Positions 40,900-50,373 of a stretch of 64,000 bases of DNA are shown piece after piece. Each line of letters opens with the position of its first letter. Position 1 is the first letter of the stretch. Below the pieces are notes generated by a model that ran no database searches, had not been told where the DNA came from, and saw nothing but the letters and a program-made list of their open reading frames with translations. A program made the position numbers and the translations under genes. The stretch spans positions 248,001-312,000 of the forward strand of contig BBMT01000004.1 of NCBI GenBank assembly GCA_000755425.1. The letters run 5' to 3'. Origin of the DNA: Vibrio maritimus. Lineage in GTDB: Bacteria; Pseudomonadota; Gammaproteobacteria; Enterobacterales; Vibrionaceae.

Positions 40900-42588
40900 T
40901 TAGAACGCTGAACGCTTATATTTGCGATACACTGGCTGCCAGAAGTTCTCTTCGATGGCTTTCAGTAGTGTCTCGTCAGTGCATTCTTTCGCTACACCTT
41001 GCTCAATCGCTTTCTTGGCAACAGCGTAAGCAATACGTTTTGATACCAAGTGGATCTCTTCTAGAGGTGGTAATAGCTGACCAGAGCCTTTTTGAGCGAG
41101 TGGCGAGCATTCAGCAAGTGCACGGCTTGATTCCATCAGCATCTCATCGGTAACGCGAGACGCTTGTGCCGCTAACACGCCAAGACCGATGCCTGGGAAA
41201 ATGTAGCTGTTGTTACACTGCGCGATTGGGTAGGTTTTACCCTCGACAACGACTGGGTCAAACGGGCTACCCGTGGCAACCAACGCTTGGCCTTGCGTCC
41301 AACGAAGAATGTCGTTTGGCGTCGCTTCAACACGGCTCGTCGGGTTCGAAAGTGGGAACACGATAGGACGTTCGCAGTGCTGGTGCATCTCTTGGATGAT
41401 CTCTTTGCTAAACAGGCCCGGTGCGCCCGAGACGCCGATAAGAACGGTTGGCTTCGCGTTCTTAATCACATCATGCAGGGAGAAACCTGAGTTATCTGAT
41501 TCCCAGTTTTGCGTGTGGCTGTGCTTTTGCACTAAACGCTGCTGGAAGTCGAGCAGGTTTGGCATGCCTTCTTGTAGCAGACCCCAGCGGTCAACCATGA
41601 ACACTTGTGAGCGAGCCTGCTCATCGCTAATACCTTCAGATACCATTTGCGCGACGATAGCTTCAGCAATACCACAGCCAGCAGAACCTGCACCTAGGAA
41701 GGTGACACGCTGCTCAGAGAGTTTGCTTCCCGCAGCTTTACATGCAGCAAGTAGTGAGCCTACTGTCACAGCCGCAGTACCTTGAATGTCATCGTTAAAG
41801 CAGCAGATACGATCTTTGTAGCGCTCAAGAAGCGGCATCGCATTTTTCTGTGCAAAGTCTTCAAACTGAACTAGGGCATCAGGCCAGCGGCGCTGAACCG
41901 CTTGGATAAAGTCTTCAACAAACGCACGGTATTCATCACCCGTAATTCGTGGGTGACGCCAGCCCATGTACATAGGGTCAGCAAGGCGCTGCGGGTTGTT
42001 GGTGCCCACATCAAGAACGATAGGTAGTGTGTAAGCCGGGCTAATACCACCACAAGCGGTATAGAGTGCCAGTTTACCGATAGGAATACCCATACCACCG
42101 ATACCTTGGTCGCCTAGACCAAGAATACGCTCACCGTCCGTCACCACGATAACTTTTACGTTGTGGTTACGAGCGTTGTTTAGCAGATCGTCAATACGAT
42201 CACGGTTTGGATAGGAGATAAATAGACCACGACCACGACGATAAATGTTTGAGAAGTTCTCACACGCTGCACCAACGGTTGGTGTATAGATGATTGGCAT
42301 CATCTCAGTGATGTGATTCTGAACTAAACGATAGAAAAGGGTTTCGTTCGTGTCTTGGATGTTACGCAGGTAAATGTGCTTATCCATGTCATTGTCAAAG
42401 CTAGTGTACTGCTTGTAAGCGCGATCCACTTGCTCTTGAATGGTTTCAGTGGTTTCCGGAAGTAGACCTTCTAGGTTGAAGGACATTCTTTCTTCTGAAG
42501 TGAAAGCACTGCCTTTGTTGAGCAATGGCGTACTAAGAAGCGCAGGGCCTGCGTAAGGAATATAGAGTGGTCGTTTGTTGTTGTTCAT
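40900..42588 (-). CDS. maeA: NAD-dependent malic enzyme MaeA (SfcA)
   Basis: MaeA decarboxylates L-malate to pyruvate with NAD. The 562-residue protein matches E. coli MaeA throughout: [94 protein letters not shown] and [18 protein letters not shown] start at 42588 because AGGT lies seven bases upstream and the homologues begin here; the frame is open to 42615. The gene is intact. Confidence 0.97.
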   Translation of the reverse strand: MNNNKRPLYIPYAGPALLSTPLLNKGSAFTSEERMSFNLEGLLPETTETIQEQVDRAYKQYTSFDNDMDKHIYLRNIQDTNETLFYRLVQNHITEMMPIIYTPTVGAACENFSNIYRRGRGLFISYPNRDRIDDLLNNARNHNVKVIVVTDGERILGLGDQGIGGMGIPIGKLALYTACGGISPAYTLPIVLDVGTNNPQRLADPMYMGWRHPRITGDEYRAFVEDFIQAVQRRWPDALVQFEDFAQKNAMPLLERYKDRICCFNDDIQGTAAVTVGSLLAACKAAGSKLSEQRVTFLGAGSAGCGIAEAIVAQMVSEGISDEQARSQVFMVDRWGLLQEGMPNLLDFQQRLVQKHSHTQNWESDNSGFSLHDVIKNAKPTVLIGVSGAPGLFSKEIIQEMHQHCERPIVFPLSNPTSRVEATPNDILRWTQGQALVATGSPFDPVVVEGKTYPIAQCNNSYIFPGIGLGVLAAQASRVTDEMLMESSRALAECSPLAQKGSGQLLPPLEEIHLVSKRIAYAVAKKAIEQGVAKECTDETLLKAIEENFWQPVYRKYKRSAF

Positions 42589-42797
42589 TAGGTTACCTGA
42601 TATGGGAACAGTCATTCGGGAAGTCGGAACAATTAGGGCGCTAATTTAACACATTTAGGGTGGGTTAGCGAAGTGCAAATGTTAACTAATTGTAGAATTT
42701 ATCAAGGAAAAATCGGTTGCTCGGTGCGACTGTCGCTGCAACTGTAGCTTGGTTCAGGGTATACTCGGCGTAACCATGAGAAACCACTGACATATCC

Positions 42798-45159
42798 ATG
42801 ATCTTACCTATCGACGCCATTGAACACGACGTTAAAAACGCGCTCACTCATTCGCACCTAATTGTTGAAGCAGAAACAGGCTCCGGCAAGTCAACCAGGC
42901 TACCCATTTGGGCGATGGAGCAGGCAGAGTGCTGGTGGTTGAACCCAGACGTATTGCCTGTACCTCATTGGCAGAGTTTGTCGCCGAGTCTTTAGATGAC
43001 CGCGTCGGTAAAAAGGTAGGGTATGCTATCAAGTTGGAAAACCGATATTGTGATGAGTCGAATATCGTGTTTGTTACACCAGGAGTCGCGCTACGTTGGT
43101 ATGCCGATAATCAGTTGGCGGATTTTTCCGTGGTCGTGGTGGATGAGTTTCATGAACGCCGTTGGGATACTGATCTGTTGGTTGCTTTGCTCAAGCAAAA
43201 GCAAAGCCATCGCACCATAATCACCTCGGCAACCATTGAAGGTGAAAAACTGGCGAGCTATTTCGATGCCACAAGACTGGTTGCAAGCGGCCGTGTTTAC
43301 AATGTCGAAGTAGTGCATCGCAGAGAGGACAGTCGCCAACTTCCAGATAGTCGTCACCTTGATAGTCGAATCAAACAAGAACTTGAGTTGCGACTGGATG
43401 AAACCGAGGGTGATGTGTTGGTATTTCTTCCTGGCAGAAAAGAGATCCAACAAGTACAAAGTGCACTGACATCATTAGCAGAAAACCGAGATTTGATGGT
43501 GACTCCGCTCCATGCTTCTGTGAGCGATGAGCAAAGAGTGCGAGCCATGACCGTGCAGTCAAAACAAAAAGTGGTGCTCGCGACCAATGTGGCTGAAACA
43601 TCGCTCACTATCCCCAATATTTCATTAGTCATTGATTCAGGGCTAGAACGTCGCAACGTTCAGCGCAATGGCCAAACGACGCTCATGCTTACGCACATAT
43701 CTAAAGCCAGTGCGGCGCAGCGATCAGGTCGTGCTGGGCGTGTCATGAATGGAGTGTGTGTTCGTCTTTATGGTGAACATGCGGCTCTTGAAGCTGTGAC
43801 ACCACCTGAGTTACAGCGCGAGTCTATCGTTGAGCCCATGCTTGCTGCTGCAGTGTGTGGTCATGAGCTCGCCAGTTTGTCTTTCATTGACATTATTCCG
43901 GAGAAATCTTTAGTCAGTGCCAAGGCGCAGCTTTTCGAACTTGGAGCTATCGACCAGCAGGGTATTACCGAGCATGGTTTAAATCTCGCCCCTTTGCCTA
44001 TTGACGCCATCTATGCTGACTTGGTGACTAAGATCCGACAAGGGCATTGAAAGAGGTGATGATAGACCTGACTGCGGCGATTTGTACCACTGGGAAGCTA
44101 TATCAACTTAGCAGTAATGAAGAAGCGTTGGAGCGATTAGACCAAGAAGAGAAATATGGCTGTGATGCCGAGTTGATGGTTGGCCTGGTTCGTGGACATC
44201 AATATTCTGGGGTAACGGCAGAGCCAGATGCGCTTCGAGAAGCACAAGGGCTCGCAGAGCAAATGCGCGCTGCGTTTGAACTTCCAGCACTGGAAGTCGC
44301 TTCTCGCTACGACAGAAATCAGTGGTTGGCGCAAATGATCAAAGCTAACGCAAACTTAGTGTTTGTGCGCCGTGAACGCAGGCGTGATGCGTTTGGTAAT
44401 GGTCACATAGAAGTATTGCTAGGACGAGCGAGCCGGTTAAAAGACCAATCTGAGGCAGCGCTTGTGCTTTCTACCCACTCCTTACCAGGGCGAGGGGTAA
44501 AGCAAACTATGACCTTAGGAACTCTGATGGTACCGGTGGAGCTAAACTTACTGCGAGAGCAGGGCGTTGGTGAATGGGTGAATGGTGAGACAGAGCACAC
44601 GGAGCAAGGATTGGTGAGTCACCAACACCTTGTGTACGCTGGGCGTCAAATTGGTCATCGTACTGGTCAGCCGCAAGGTGAGGCGGCGCTGGAAGTTATC
44701 AGTAAAGCCATAGTGGAAGGAAAGTTATATTCGGGTCTTGCTGAAAATATTGGAAAGCAGATGCAGCACTTTCAGCTCTATTGTGATTTGGGGTTTGCAG
44801 ATAGCACGAGTGAGAAATCCGCTCAAGACCCAGCAGATGATTTAACTCATTGGTTTTATCATCAGCTTGTTGAGCTGGGCGTTGAAAGCCAAGACGATCT
44901 TGAGTTAATCGATGCCTCCGATTTTGTGTTTAACGGCATCCCTGAGTGGGAATACCAAGATTTTGCTGATAAGTATCCACTAGAGGTTCAGCTCAGCGGC
45001 TTAACTCTTACCGTGCAGTATTTTGGCAAAGGCAAGCTGGTGGAAGTCAGCTATTCATCGGGCTCTCGAAAAGAGGATCCTAAGCGCAAAGAACTGCCAG
45101 CTTGGTCGGGTTGGCGAGTGAAATATCGTAAGGCGAGCAGAGTACTGGATTTACGCTAA
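42798..45159 (+). CDS. DEAH-box ATP-dependent RNA helicase, HrpA/HrpB-like, two frameshifts
   Basis: Helicase motifs are complete and in order: motif I AETGSGKSTRLP, Ia VVEPRRIACTSLA, II VVDEFHERRWDTD (DEFH), III TSATIE, then VLVFLPGRKEIQQVQ, V ATNVAETSLTIPNISLVIDSG and VI QRSGRAGR. The two breaks are near 42921 (AMEQG/RVLVVEP, one G missing) and near 44045 (KIRQG/ALKEVMIDL, one G missing). The corrected length is about 786 residues. The first 400 residues resemble HrpB, but the C-terminal half does not show the HrpB_C features I know, so it may be a distinct paralogue. The gene is divergent from maeA. Confidence 0.82.
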
Positions 45160-45393
45160 ATGCTTCGCGCTTCGAAATAAAACAGCATACGCATCGTTAG
45201 AGTACACAACAAGTTACACAACAGAGTTCTGTTTGATGAGTGTATGTTCAAGAGATGTTGCGAGATAGGTTTTTATATCACTTTTGTGGGCATTAAAAGG
45301 CTATAAAAGACCATTTTTATATATCCTATTGCTATATAAGCGAGTATGAATGATAGTGATTAGGTAGGTAGCATTCTGCAATCGGGAGTGAAG

Positions 45394-45780
45394 ATGTGTG
45401 ATGATAAAAAATCGCCAGTGGAGTTTGATTACACCAGTTTTCTCGGCGAATCGTGCAGTAAAAAATGGACTTTCCTCGAAGCTATTGCTTCGGTGGCTCC
45501 TGTGTTTGGTGAAGCCTGGAAGGAGACAACCAAACAAGACAGCGATCCAGACAGTCGTCTATGGCAAATAGCGTTGCAGTCGCTTTCTAGCCGTCGCAGC
45601 GATGAATCGAATCTGGTGTCGTTGATTCGTATCGCAAGAGATGAGCATATCGAGCGTTTACAAGTGATCATGCCGTACTCGCTTGAGCCAGAGCAAATCA
45701 ATAAGATACAAAGCAAAGCAAATGCCGTGATCACTACGTTGCCAGATGACGATGTGTTGATCGCCGAAATTCAGGCATAG
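45394..45780 (+). CDS. Hypothetical cytoplasmic protein
   Basis: A 128-residue acidic, mostly helical protein (MCDDKKSPVEFDYTSFLGES...), with no signal peptide or membrane segment. I take ATG 45394 with GGGAG just upstream; GTG 45388 is possible. I do not recognise the family. It ends just before a bidirectional terminator and is convergent with purC. Confidence 0.7.
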   Translation: MCDDKKSPVEFDYTSFLGESCSKKWTFLEAIASVAPVFGEAWKETTKQDSDPDSRLWQIALQSLSSRRSDESNLVSLIRIARDEHIERLQVIMPYSLEPEQINKIQSKANAVITTLPDDDVLIAEIQA

Positions 45781-45801
45781 CTTTTCGCTAGACGCATATT
45801 A

Positions 45802-45837
45802 GAAGAGGGGAGCCATTGGCTCCCCTCTTTGTTTTTT
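45802..45837. terminator. Bidirectional terminator next to purC
   Basis: AAGAGGGGAGCCA-t-TGGCTCCCCTCTTTG with T and A runs lies between convergent genes. Confidence 0.93.
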
Positions 45838-45851
45838 AACTCTGACAGTAC

Positions 45852-46958
45852 TTAGTCGGCGATTAAGTCGTACTCAGCGCGCAGAATATCAATGATTTCT
45901 TGCTTTGGATTCTCGCTCAGTGTGATTGGGCGTCCAGTAATTTTCTCTGCAATACCCGTGTAGGTGCGAGAAACATCCATCAATGCTTCTAGTGGTAGCG
46001 CGTTGTTTTTAGCCAAGGCTTCACGCTCTGGCATGCGCTCTTTGTTTAGCAGAATGTCAGGATCAGGGAAGTGGTTAAGTAGGAACTGGCGGAAACCTTC
46101 TTTTGAGTTTTCGACAATCTCACCTTGTTGATAAGCTTTGGTGTCCCAAATTCGCGATGAATCTGGCGTGCCAACTTCATCCATGTAGATGAGCTTTTCG
46201 TTGCCTTTTGAATCTGTCACATAGCCAAATTCAAACTTGGTATCAACAAACGTTTGGTCAATAGCTTCAAGGGCATGGCTAATCACACCAAAACCGTCTT
46301 TAAGCAGTTTTTCGTAGCTGTCGATGTCGTTAGCGCTTGAGAAATTAAACGCTTCGAAGTTGTCGCTGATGTTTTGACGCGTGATGTTCACATCATCCGC
46401 TTCTGGTACACCTGGAATGCCGCGCAAAATGCCTTTTGTAGATGGCGTGATGAGAATGTCGTCCAGTTTAGAGTCTTTCTCTAACCCTTCTGGCAAGGTA
46501 ATGCCGCAGAATTCACGTTCGCCTTTTTCATACGCACGCCACATTGAGCCTGTAATGTATTGACGGCAGATAGCTTCAATCATTACCGGTTTGGCTTTTT
46601 GAACGATCCAAACGAATGGGTGCGGAATATCAAGAATATGGCTGTCAGCTAGGCCGTTGTCTTTGAACAGTTGGAACCAGTGGTTAGAGATCGCGTTAAG
46701 CGCAGCGCCTTTACCAGGAACGCCACGAAGATCGCCTTCACCGTGCCAAATACAATCAAAAGCAGAAATACGGTCACTGATAACCATAATGGCTAGTGGC
46801 GCATCTTCTGCCACATCGTAGCCTTTCTGTTTGATTAGGCGGCGGCTATCTTCTTCAGTCAACCAATAGACAGAACGCACTTTGCCACTGTGAACAGGCT
46901 TATCGGTGCGGATTGGGAGATCGTCGTTTACGGCTAGAACTTGATCAGCAAGACTCAT
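45852..46958 (-). CDS. purC: SAICAR synthase PurC
   Basis: PurC is the ATP-dependent ligase of purine synthesis (CAIR plus aspartate to SAICAR). Signatures: [64 protein letters not shown] and [15 protein letters not shown]. The start at 46958 gives 368 residues, has AGGAA upstream and lies downstream of the predicted promoter; the frame is open to 47036 but that ATG is upstream of the expected transcript start. This is the long Vibrio/eukaryote-like form rather than the 237-residue E. coli form. It is probably repressed by PurR through the box at 47073-47088. Confidence 0.95.
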   Translation of the reverse strand: MSLADQVLAVNDDLPIRTDKPVHSGKVRSVYWLTEEDSRRLIKQKGYDVAEDAPLAIMVISDRISAFDCIWHGEGDLRGVPGKGAALNAISNHWFQLFKDNGLADSHILDIPHPFVWIVQKAKPVMIEAICRQYITGSMWRAYEKGEREFCGITLPEGLEKDSKLDDILITPSTKGILRGIPGVPEADDVNITRQNISDNFEAFNFSSANDIDSYEKLLKDGFGVISHALEAIDQTFVDTKFEFGYVTDSKGNEKLIYMDEVGTPDSSRIWDTKAYQQGEIVENSKEGFRQFLLNHFPDPDILLNKERMPEREALAKNNALPLEALMDVSRTYTGIAEKITGRPITLSENPKQEIIDILRAEYDLIAD

Positions 46959-47038
46959 GGAGACATTCCTATCTGGTTTACAGTCGCGATACTGGGCGAC
47001 AACAAGTGGAAGAGTGGAATCACTCATAATTGCCACGC

Positions 47039-47067
47039 ATCATACCAGAACTGTTTGATCCTGCCAG
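47039..47067 (-). promoter_or_regulatory. purC promoter
   Basis: On the minus strand CTGGCA (47062-47067) and TATGAT (47039-47044) are separated by 17 bases. The predicted transcript starts near 47032, which supports the downstream start of purC. Confidence 0.65.
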
Positions 47068-47072
47068 AGAAA

Positions 47073-47088
47073 AAGCAAACGTTTGCGC
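47073..47088. promoter_or_regulatory. PurR operator (pur box)
   Basis: AAGCAAACGTTTGCGC contains the 12-base perfect palindrome GCAAACGTTTGC, matching the PurR consensus ACGCAAACGTTTGCGT. It lies five bases upstream of the purC -35 element. Confidence 0.88.
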
Positions 47089-47304
47089 AATTAGTTATCA
47101 AACTAACGTTAATCGATGAAAAAGTACGCTTTGATAAGGGAAAGACTTTACGTATCAGAGTGGAAATAGGTGACTTACTATAGAGCTAAGCATAATAGAG
47201 CCAAGTACAGGAAGAACAAGATAAACAACAACGATGAGCGATAGCCCATCGTCCGGCAACTAAGTAGCAGTGAATTCTTAGCTGCAGGACGATGAATCTA
47301 AGAA

Positions 47305-47706
47305 TTAGTGCAGGTAGTGCTCACCAGATAGGAAAATTACTTCACATTGATGGCCTAGTGCCAATGCATTCAAAGTCGCTTGCTGTTGAGTAGTGAATGA
47401 GCCGTTGGCGATGATGGCGCAGGCATTGCCAGAACGAATCGCTTTTTCGACCACTTGATATTGAGTAAGACTTACCGATGGCTTCATTTGTACCATGTGA
47501 TTGCCAAGCTTATGGAAATGTAGAACTTGGCCTGTGGAAGGGCGAGGGCATTCTGCTGTTAACAAAATCCATTGAGGTCTAGATGTTAATTGCGACAACT
47601 TTTCAAGGATCTCATCCTGGATCCCACGTTGTGCAGCCGCACTGTCAAATGAAGTGTATGAGCGTGAAACATTGTATCTAGACTGCATTGAATTGTTGAT
47701 TAACAT
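47305..47706 (-). CDS. sulA: SulA-like SOS cell-division inhibitor
   Basis: A 133-residue protein related to SulA, which blocks FtsZ polymerisation after DNA damage. The C-terminal segment VVEKAIRSGNACAIIANGSFTTQQQATLNALALGHQCEVIFLS aligns by eye with the E. coli SulA segment around ALRTGNYSVVI, and QWILLTAECPRPS with its central loop. AAGGAAC precedes the ATG. A LexA-type box stands 20-39 bases upstream, strong support for SOS control. The similarity is moderate, so a more general RecA-like fold protein is the alternative. Confidence 0.78.
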   Translation of the reverse strand: MLINNSMQSRYNVSRSYTSFDSAAAQRGIQDEILEKLSQLTSRPQWILLTAECPRPSTGQVLHFHKLGNHMVQMKPSVSLTQYQVVEKAIRSGNACAIIANGSFTTQQQATLNALALGHQCEVIFLSGEHYLH

Positions 47707-47725
47707 AACCCTGTTCCTTTATACA

Positions 47726-47745
47726 TGTTGTATGGATATACAGTA
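47726..47745. promoter_or_regulatory. LexA box (SOS box) upstream of the SulA-like gene
   Basis: TGTTGTATGGATATACAGTA matches the 20-base E. coli LexA consensus at 16 positions, with seven of the eight core CTGT...ACAG bases. Confidence 0.8.
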
Positions 47746-48000
47746 GTTTTTTGCAGGGGAAAGATCAAGCGCTTTTTGAGCATTAATTCTTCAAATAAAT
47801 CTAAAGCTATGTTTTTATTGATATTTATTTTATAACGGAATGGCATGTTTAGTAATGGTTTCCCGCTATACAGTACTAGATATAAAAAACCACTGTATAA
47901 AAACACGGTTCATGTGAATAGAGACAAGCTCAAGAAAGTCGAAATTAGGAAAAGAAGGTGGCGAGAGCCTTTGAGTGCGTCGTATTTGGGGGGCGGAAAC

Positions 48001-48027
48001 TAAAACGCCTCTGAGGGCAGAGGCGCA
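48001..48027 (-). terminator. Terminator of the zinc-ribbon microprotein gene
   Basis: On the minus strand CGCCTCTG-ccct-CAGAGGCG is followed by TTTTAG. Confidence 0.8.
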
Positions 48028-48033
48028 TTGCGG

Positions 48034-48222
48034 TTATTGCTGAGCGTTTGCTCGATTTCTAAATTCGATTTCTGCTTGATTGAACTGTCTGACGTCCATA
48101 ATGGCGAAACTCAAACACTTTTCACATGAATGATGGTGTTTGCCATCGATGTACTCGTGTTTGGTGACAAAGCTAGGTGCATGGCACCAATCGCAGATAT
48201 CTTGTTTGGTGAATGTATACAT
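48034..48222 (-). CDS. Small zinc-ribbon-like protein
   Basis: A 62-residue protein with two CxxC knuckles, CDWC near residue 10 and CEKC near residue 33, separated by a His-rich stretch DGKHHHSC, which is a plausible zinc site. GGGAG lies six bases before the ATG, and a terminator follows the stop, so it is a real monocistronic gene. Function unknown. Confidence 0.75.
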   Translation of the reverse strand: MYTFTKQDICDWCHAPSFVTKHEYIDGKHHHSCEKCLSFAIMDVRQFNQAEIEFRNRANAQQ

Positions 48223-48384
48223 GTTTACTCCCCACCTTATATGTACGTTAGTACGGAGTTGTACTCGGTACGGGTGTTATTTTCGGGACTTATTATGACA
48301 CAAAAACAAGGCTTTTGTTAAATTAATGTTTCAAAAAAGAGTGCTTAGACAGTTTTGGTTATATTTTAGACGTTTTTAATAGCT

Positions 48385-49413
48385 TTAGTGTTTCGACTGA
48401 AGGTTGGCAGTCAGTGTATTCAAAGCGAGGTTAAGCTGCTTCATTTCCTCTTCACTGCCCTGAGCATCTGGATGATAGATGCGGCTCAGTTGTTTGTAGC
48501 GACTCTTTAGCTGTTTAGCGCTCAAAGGCTGGTTGGGCTCAAGTCCAAAGCGCAGATAGGCGTCTCTAAGAGGGGATATAGGTTGTGCAGCAGGCGAAGC
48601 GGTGCGTAGTTGATCGTTGGCAAGTTTGAGCTGGCGCTGCAACTGCTGAATATAAAGCTGCTGTTTGGTAAGTTGGCTCTGCAACTGGTCTGTATGGTTC
48701 TGATGATTGGTGCTGTGCGTTTGCTTTTGTTCGGCCGCTTGAGTTTGGCGGTGTCGATAGAATGCTAGGGCGACCAAAGCCGCGATGACAAATAGATATA
48801 CCAGGTGTAACCAGCCGCTGAATCCGGAACCGCCTTCTAGCGATGTAGTGGTATGAGTAGAGTCCGTATTTTTCTGGTTTGCTTGCTCTTGCTGCTTAAG
48901 GGCTTCGATTTGTCGCAATTGCTGTGCATTGTATTGCGCTTGCAAAGCCTCTTCGTAGGCATCTTGGTAGCTCTCAGAAGCATCTTTAGCAAGCGAGTAC
49001 CAAAGTACGGCTTGGTCTTCGTCTGCTATTTCAGGTGACCCTTGCTGATAGAGTTTAGCGACTTTTCCTAATGCGGTAACATCACCGTTTACTGCTAGCT
49101 TAGTATAAAGCAGTAACGCTTTCGCGGGATTGGCTTGTACGCCACGACCAAACTCTAATGCTTGCGCGTAATTGAAGGTCGCGGCAATGTGATTGTTTTC
49201 GCTGGCTTGTTGATACCAGTAAGTCGCTTTACTAAGGTCGCGTTTGACTCCTTCACCCGTTTCATAGGCAAGTCCCAACTGGTATTGAGCATCGGCGTTG
49301 TTGAGCGTGGCTTGTTGTTCAAGGTGAGAAAGCGAAGACCACGCCGGAGCGGAAAACCAAGCACAGCAAAGTAGCACGTAACATACAACTTTAAGTAAGC
49401 ATCTTGGCATCAA
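48385..49413 (-). CDS. Sel1-repeat protein with membrane helix, coiled coil and J-domain-like C-terminus
   Basis: A 342-residue protein. A signal peptide (LLKVVCYVLLCCAWFSAPAWS) leads into three or four Sel1 repeats (NADAQYQLGLAYETGEGVKRDLSKATYWYQQA and following). After an alanine/glutamine-rich linker come a membrane helix (LHLVYLFVIAALVALAFY, about residues 207-224), a Gln-rich coiled coil and a C-terminal J-domain fragment with the HPD motif (RIYHPDAQGSEEEMKQLNLALNTL). The Sel1 part would lie in the periplasm and the J domain in the cytoplasm, where it could recruit DnaK. ATG 49410 is an alternative start. The role is unknown. Confidence 0.85.
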   Translation of the reverse strand: MMPRCLLKVVCYVLLCCAWFSAPAWSSLSHLEQQATLNNADAQYQLGLAYETGEGVKRDLSKATYWYQQASENNHIAATFNYAQALEFGRGVQANPAKALLLYTKLAVNGDVTALGKVAKLYQQGSPEIADEDQAVLWYSLAKDASESYQDAYEEALQAQYNAQQLRQIEALKQQEQANQKNTDSTHTTTSLEGGSGFSGWLHLVYLFVIAALVALAFYRHRQTQAAEQKQTHSTNHQNHTDQLQSQLTKQQLYIQQLQRQLKLANDQLRTASPAAQPISPLRDAYLRFGLEPNQPLSAKQLKSRYKQLSRIYHPDAQGSEEEMKQLNLALNTLTANLQSKH

Positions 49414-49467
49414 AGATACACTCCGGATAGGCGCAACCTTGATGGTCGCGCTGGTGAACTGAGAGGC

Positions 49468-50150
49468 TTATTTAAGCAGTTTTGGTGCTTGGGCACCATC
49501 AATAGGGCGGTTTACTGAGATCTTGCGACCTTTTTTCAAGCCTACTTCGTAGTCTGCGGTGATGTTCTTCATCGCTTCTTTGAGCTGCTGCTTGAAGGTT
49601 TCGCGATCGATATTTTTGAATTCTTTATCGATGTAGTTATTGATCTTATTCGTAGACTCATCATCCGGTGCGATAACAGGAAGCTTTTCAAGCGCGCCTT
49701 CAATCCAGCCAGAGACAAATGAATTCACGCGTCGCGTCACTTCGGTATTCGCAGTGCCGGAGCCAGCAAAGCTATTGCGGAACTGGCCTGTATGTTCATT
49801 CATTTCACGGTAAATGATATCAAACGCGAATGCGGCGAAAATGGCGCGATCCGCCTCACCAATAAACTCGACACGCTTAAGACCTTTGTGGTTTAGCAAT
49901 ACCGCTTCGACACCAAACTTAGTGTTAATACCGCGAATGACGCGAAGTAGGTAGAACTGATGGTGGTTGGCAGTAAATGTGTCGATTGTGTCTTGCCCAT
50001 TTTGATGAACTCGATATCGTCTTTATCGAGGCCATACTTAAGCATCAGTCTATGCGCCATTTTGATGGCGTTTGCTGCTTCATTGACGTTTGCAGAGTTA
50101 CCAAGCTCTAGGCACTTAGCAATCTTTTTTAGGGCTTTCTGTTTATCCAT
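49468..50150 (-). CDS. DUF2786 family protein, frameshifted
   Basis: The N-terminal part MDKQKALKKIAKCLELGNSANVNEAANAIKMAHRLMLKYGLD is the DUF2786 domain. The frame breaks near 49966; restoring one base gives THLLPT-HHQFYLLRVIRGINTKFGVEAVLLNHKGLKRVEFIGE and the open frame to 49468. The corrected length is about 228 residues. The second half has basic helical character. I start at ATG 50150; a TTG two codons earlier is less likely. The domain occurs in Vibrio and in phage-related proteins, but nothing else phage-like is nearby. Function unknown. Confidence 0.8.
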
Positions 50151-50289
50151 CGACAATCTGAAGTCTCTATACCGCGGAAGAAAAAAGGGGCACTTATTTT
50201 AGCGATTTTTGTGCGAAAGGGGAAGAGTGTCACAACTAGACTGTATGTTGATGAAATAACGAGAGATGGAAATTCATCTGCAGCGAATA

Positions 50290-50350
50290 GCCCAAGTCAC
50301 TATGTTGTCTGAGTAACTATGTTGTCTGAGTAACTAAGTGTCACTTGGGC
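50290..50350. repeat. 17-base tandem duplication inside a hairpin
   Basis: The unit ACTATGTTGTCTGAGTA occurs twice in a row (50299-50315 and 50316-50332). The pair is flanked by the inverted repeat GCCCAAGT (50290-50297) and ACTTGGGC (50343-50350). It lies between the DUF3334 and DUF2786 genes, both on the minus strand. Confidence 0.8.
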
Positions 50351-50373
50351 ATGCAATAGAGGAGGTAGGCGGA

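Larger units (their letters stand above)
47707..48033. other. Intergenic region upstream of the SulA-like gene
   Basis: 327 bases holding the LexA box at 47726-47745 and, on the right, the terminator of the zinc-ribbon gene. A second, poorer LexA-like core, CTGT-N8-ACGG, is at 47893-47908. An open frame at 47700-47906 lacks a ribosome binding site and reads like non-coding AT-rich DNA. Confidence 0.5.

Noticed and set aside
47700..47906. Open frame of 68 codons upstream of the SulA-like gene
   Set aside because: No ribosome binding site, AT-driven composition, and it covers the LexA box and promoter region.
47893..47908. Second LexA-like core CTGT-N8-ACGG
   Set aside because: Only seven of eight core bases, poor flanks and about 190 bases from the gene. 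It may be chance in AT-rich DNA.
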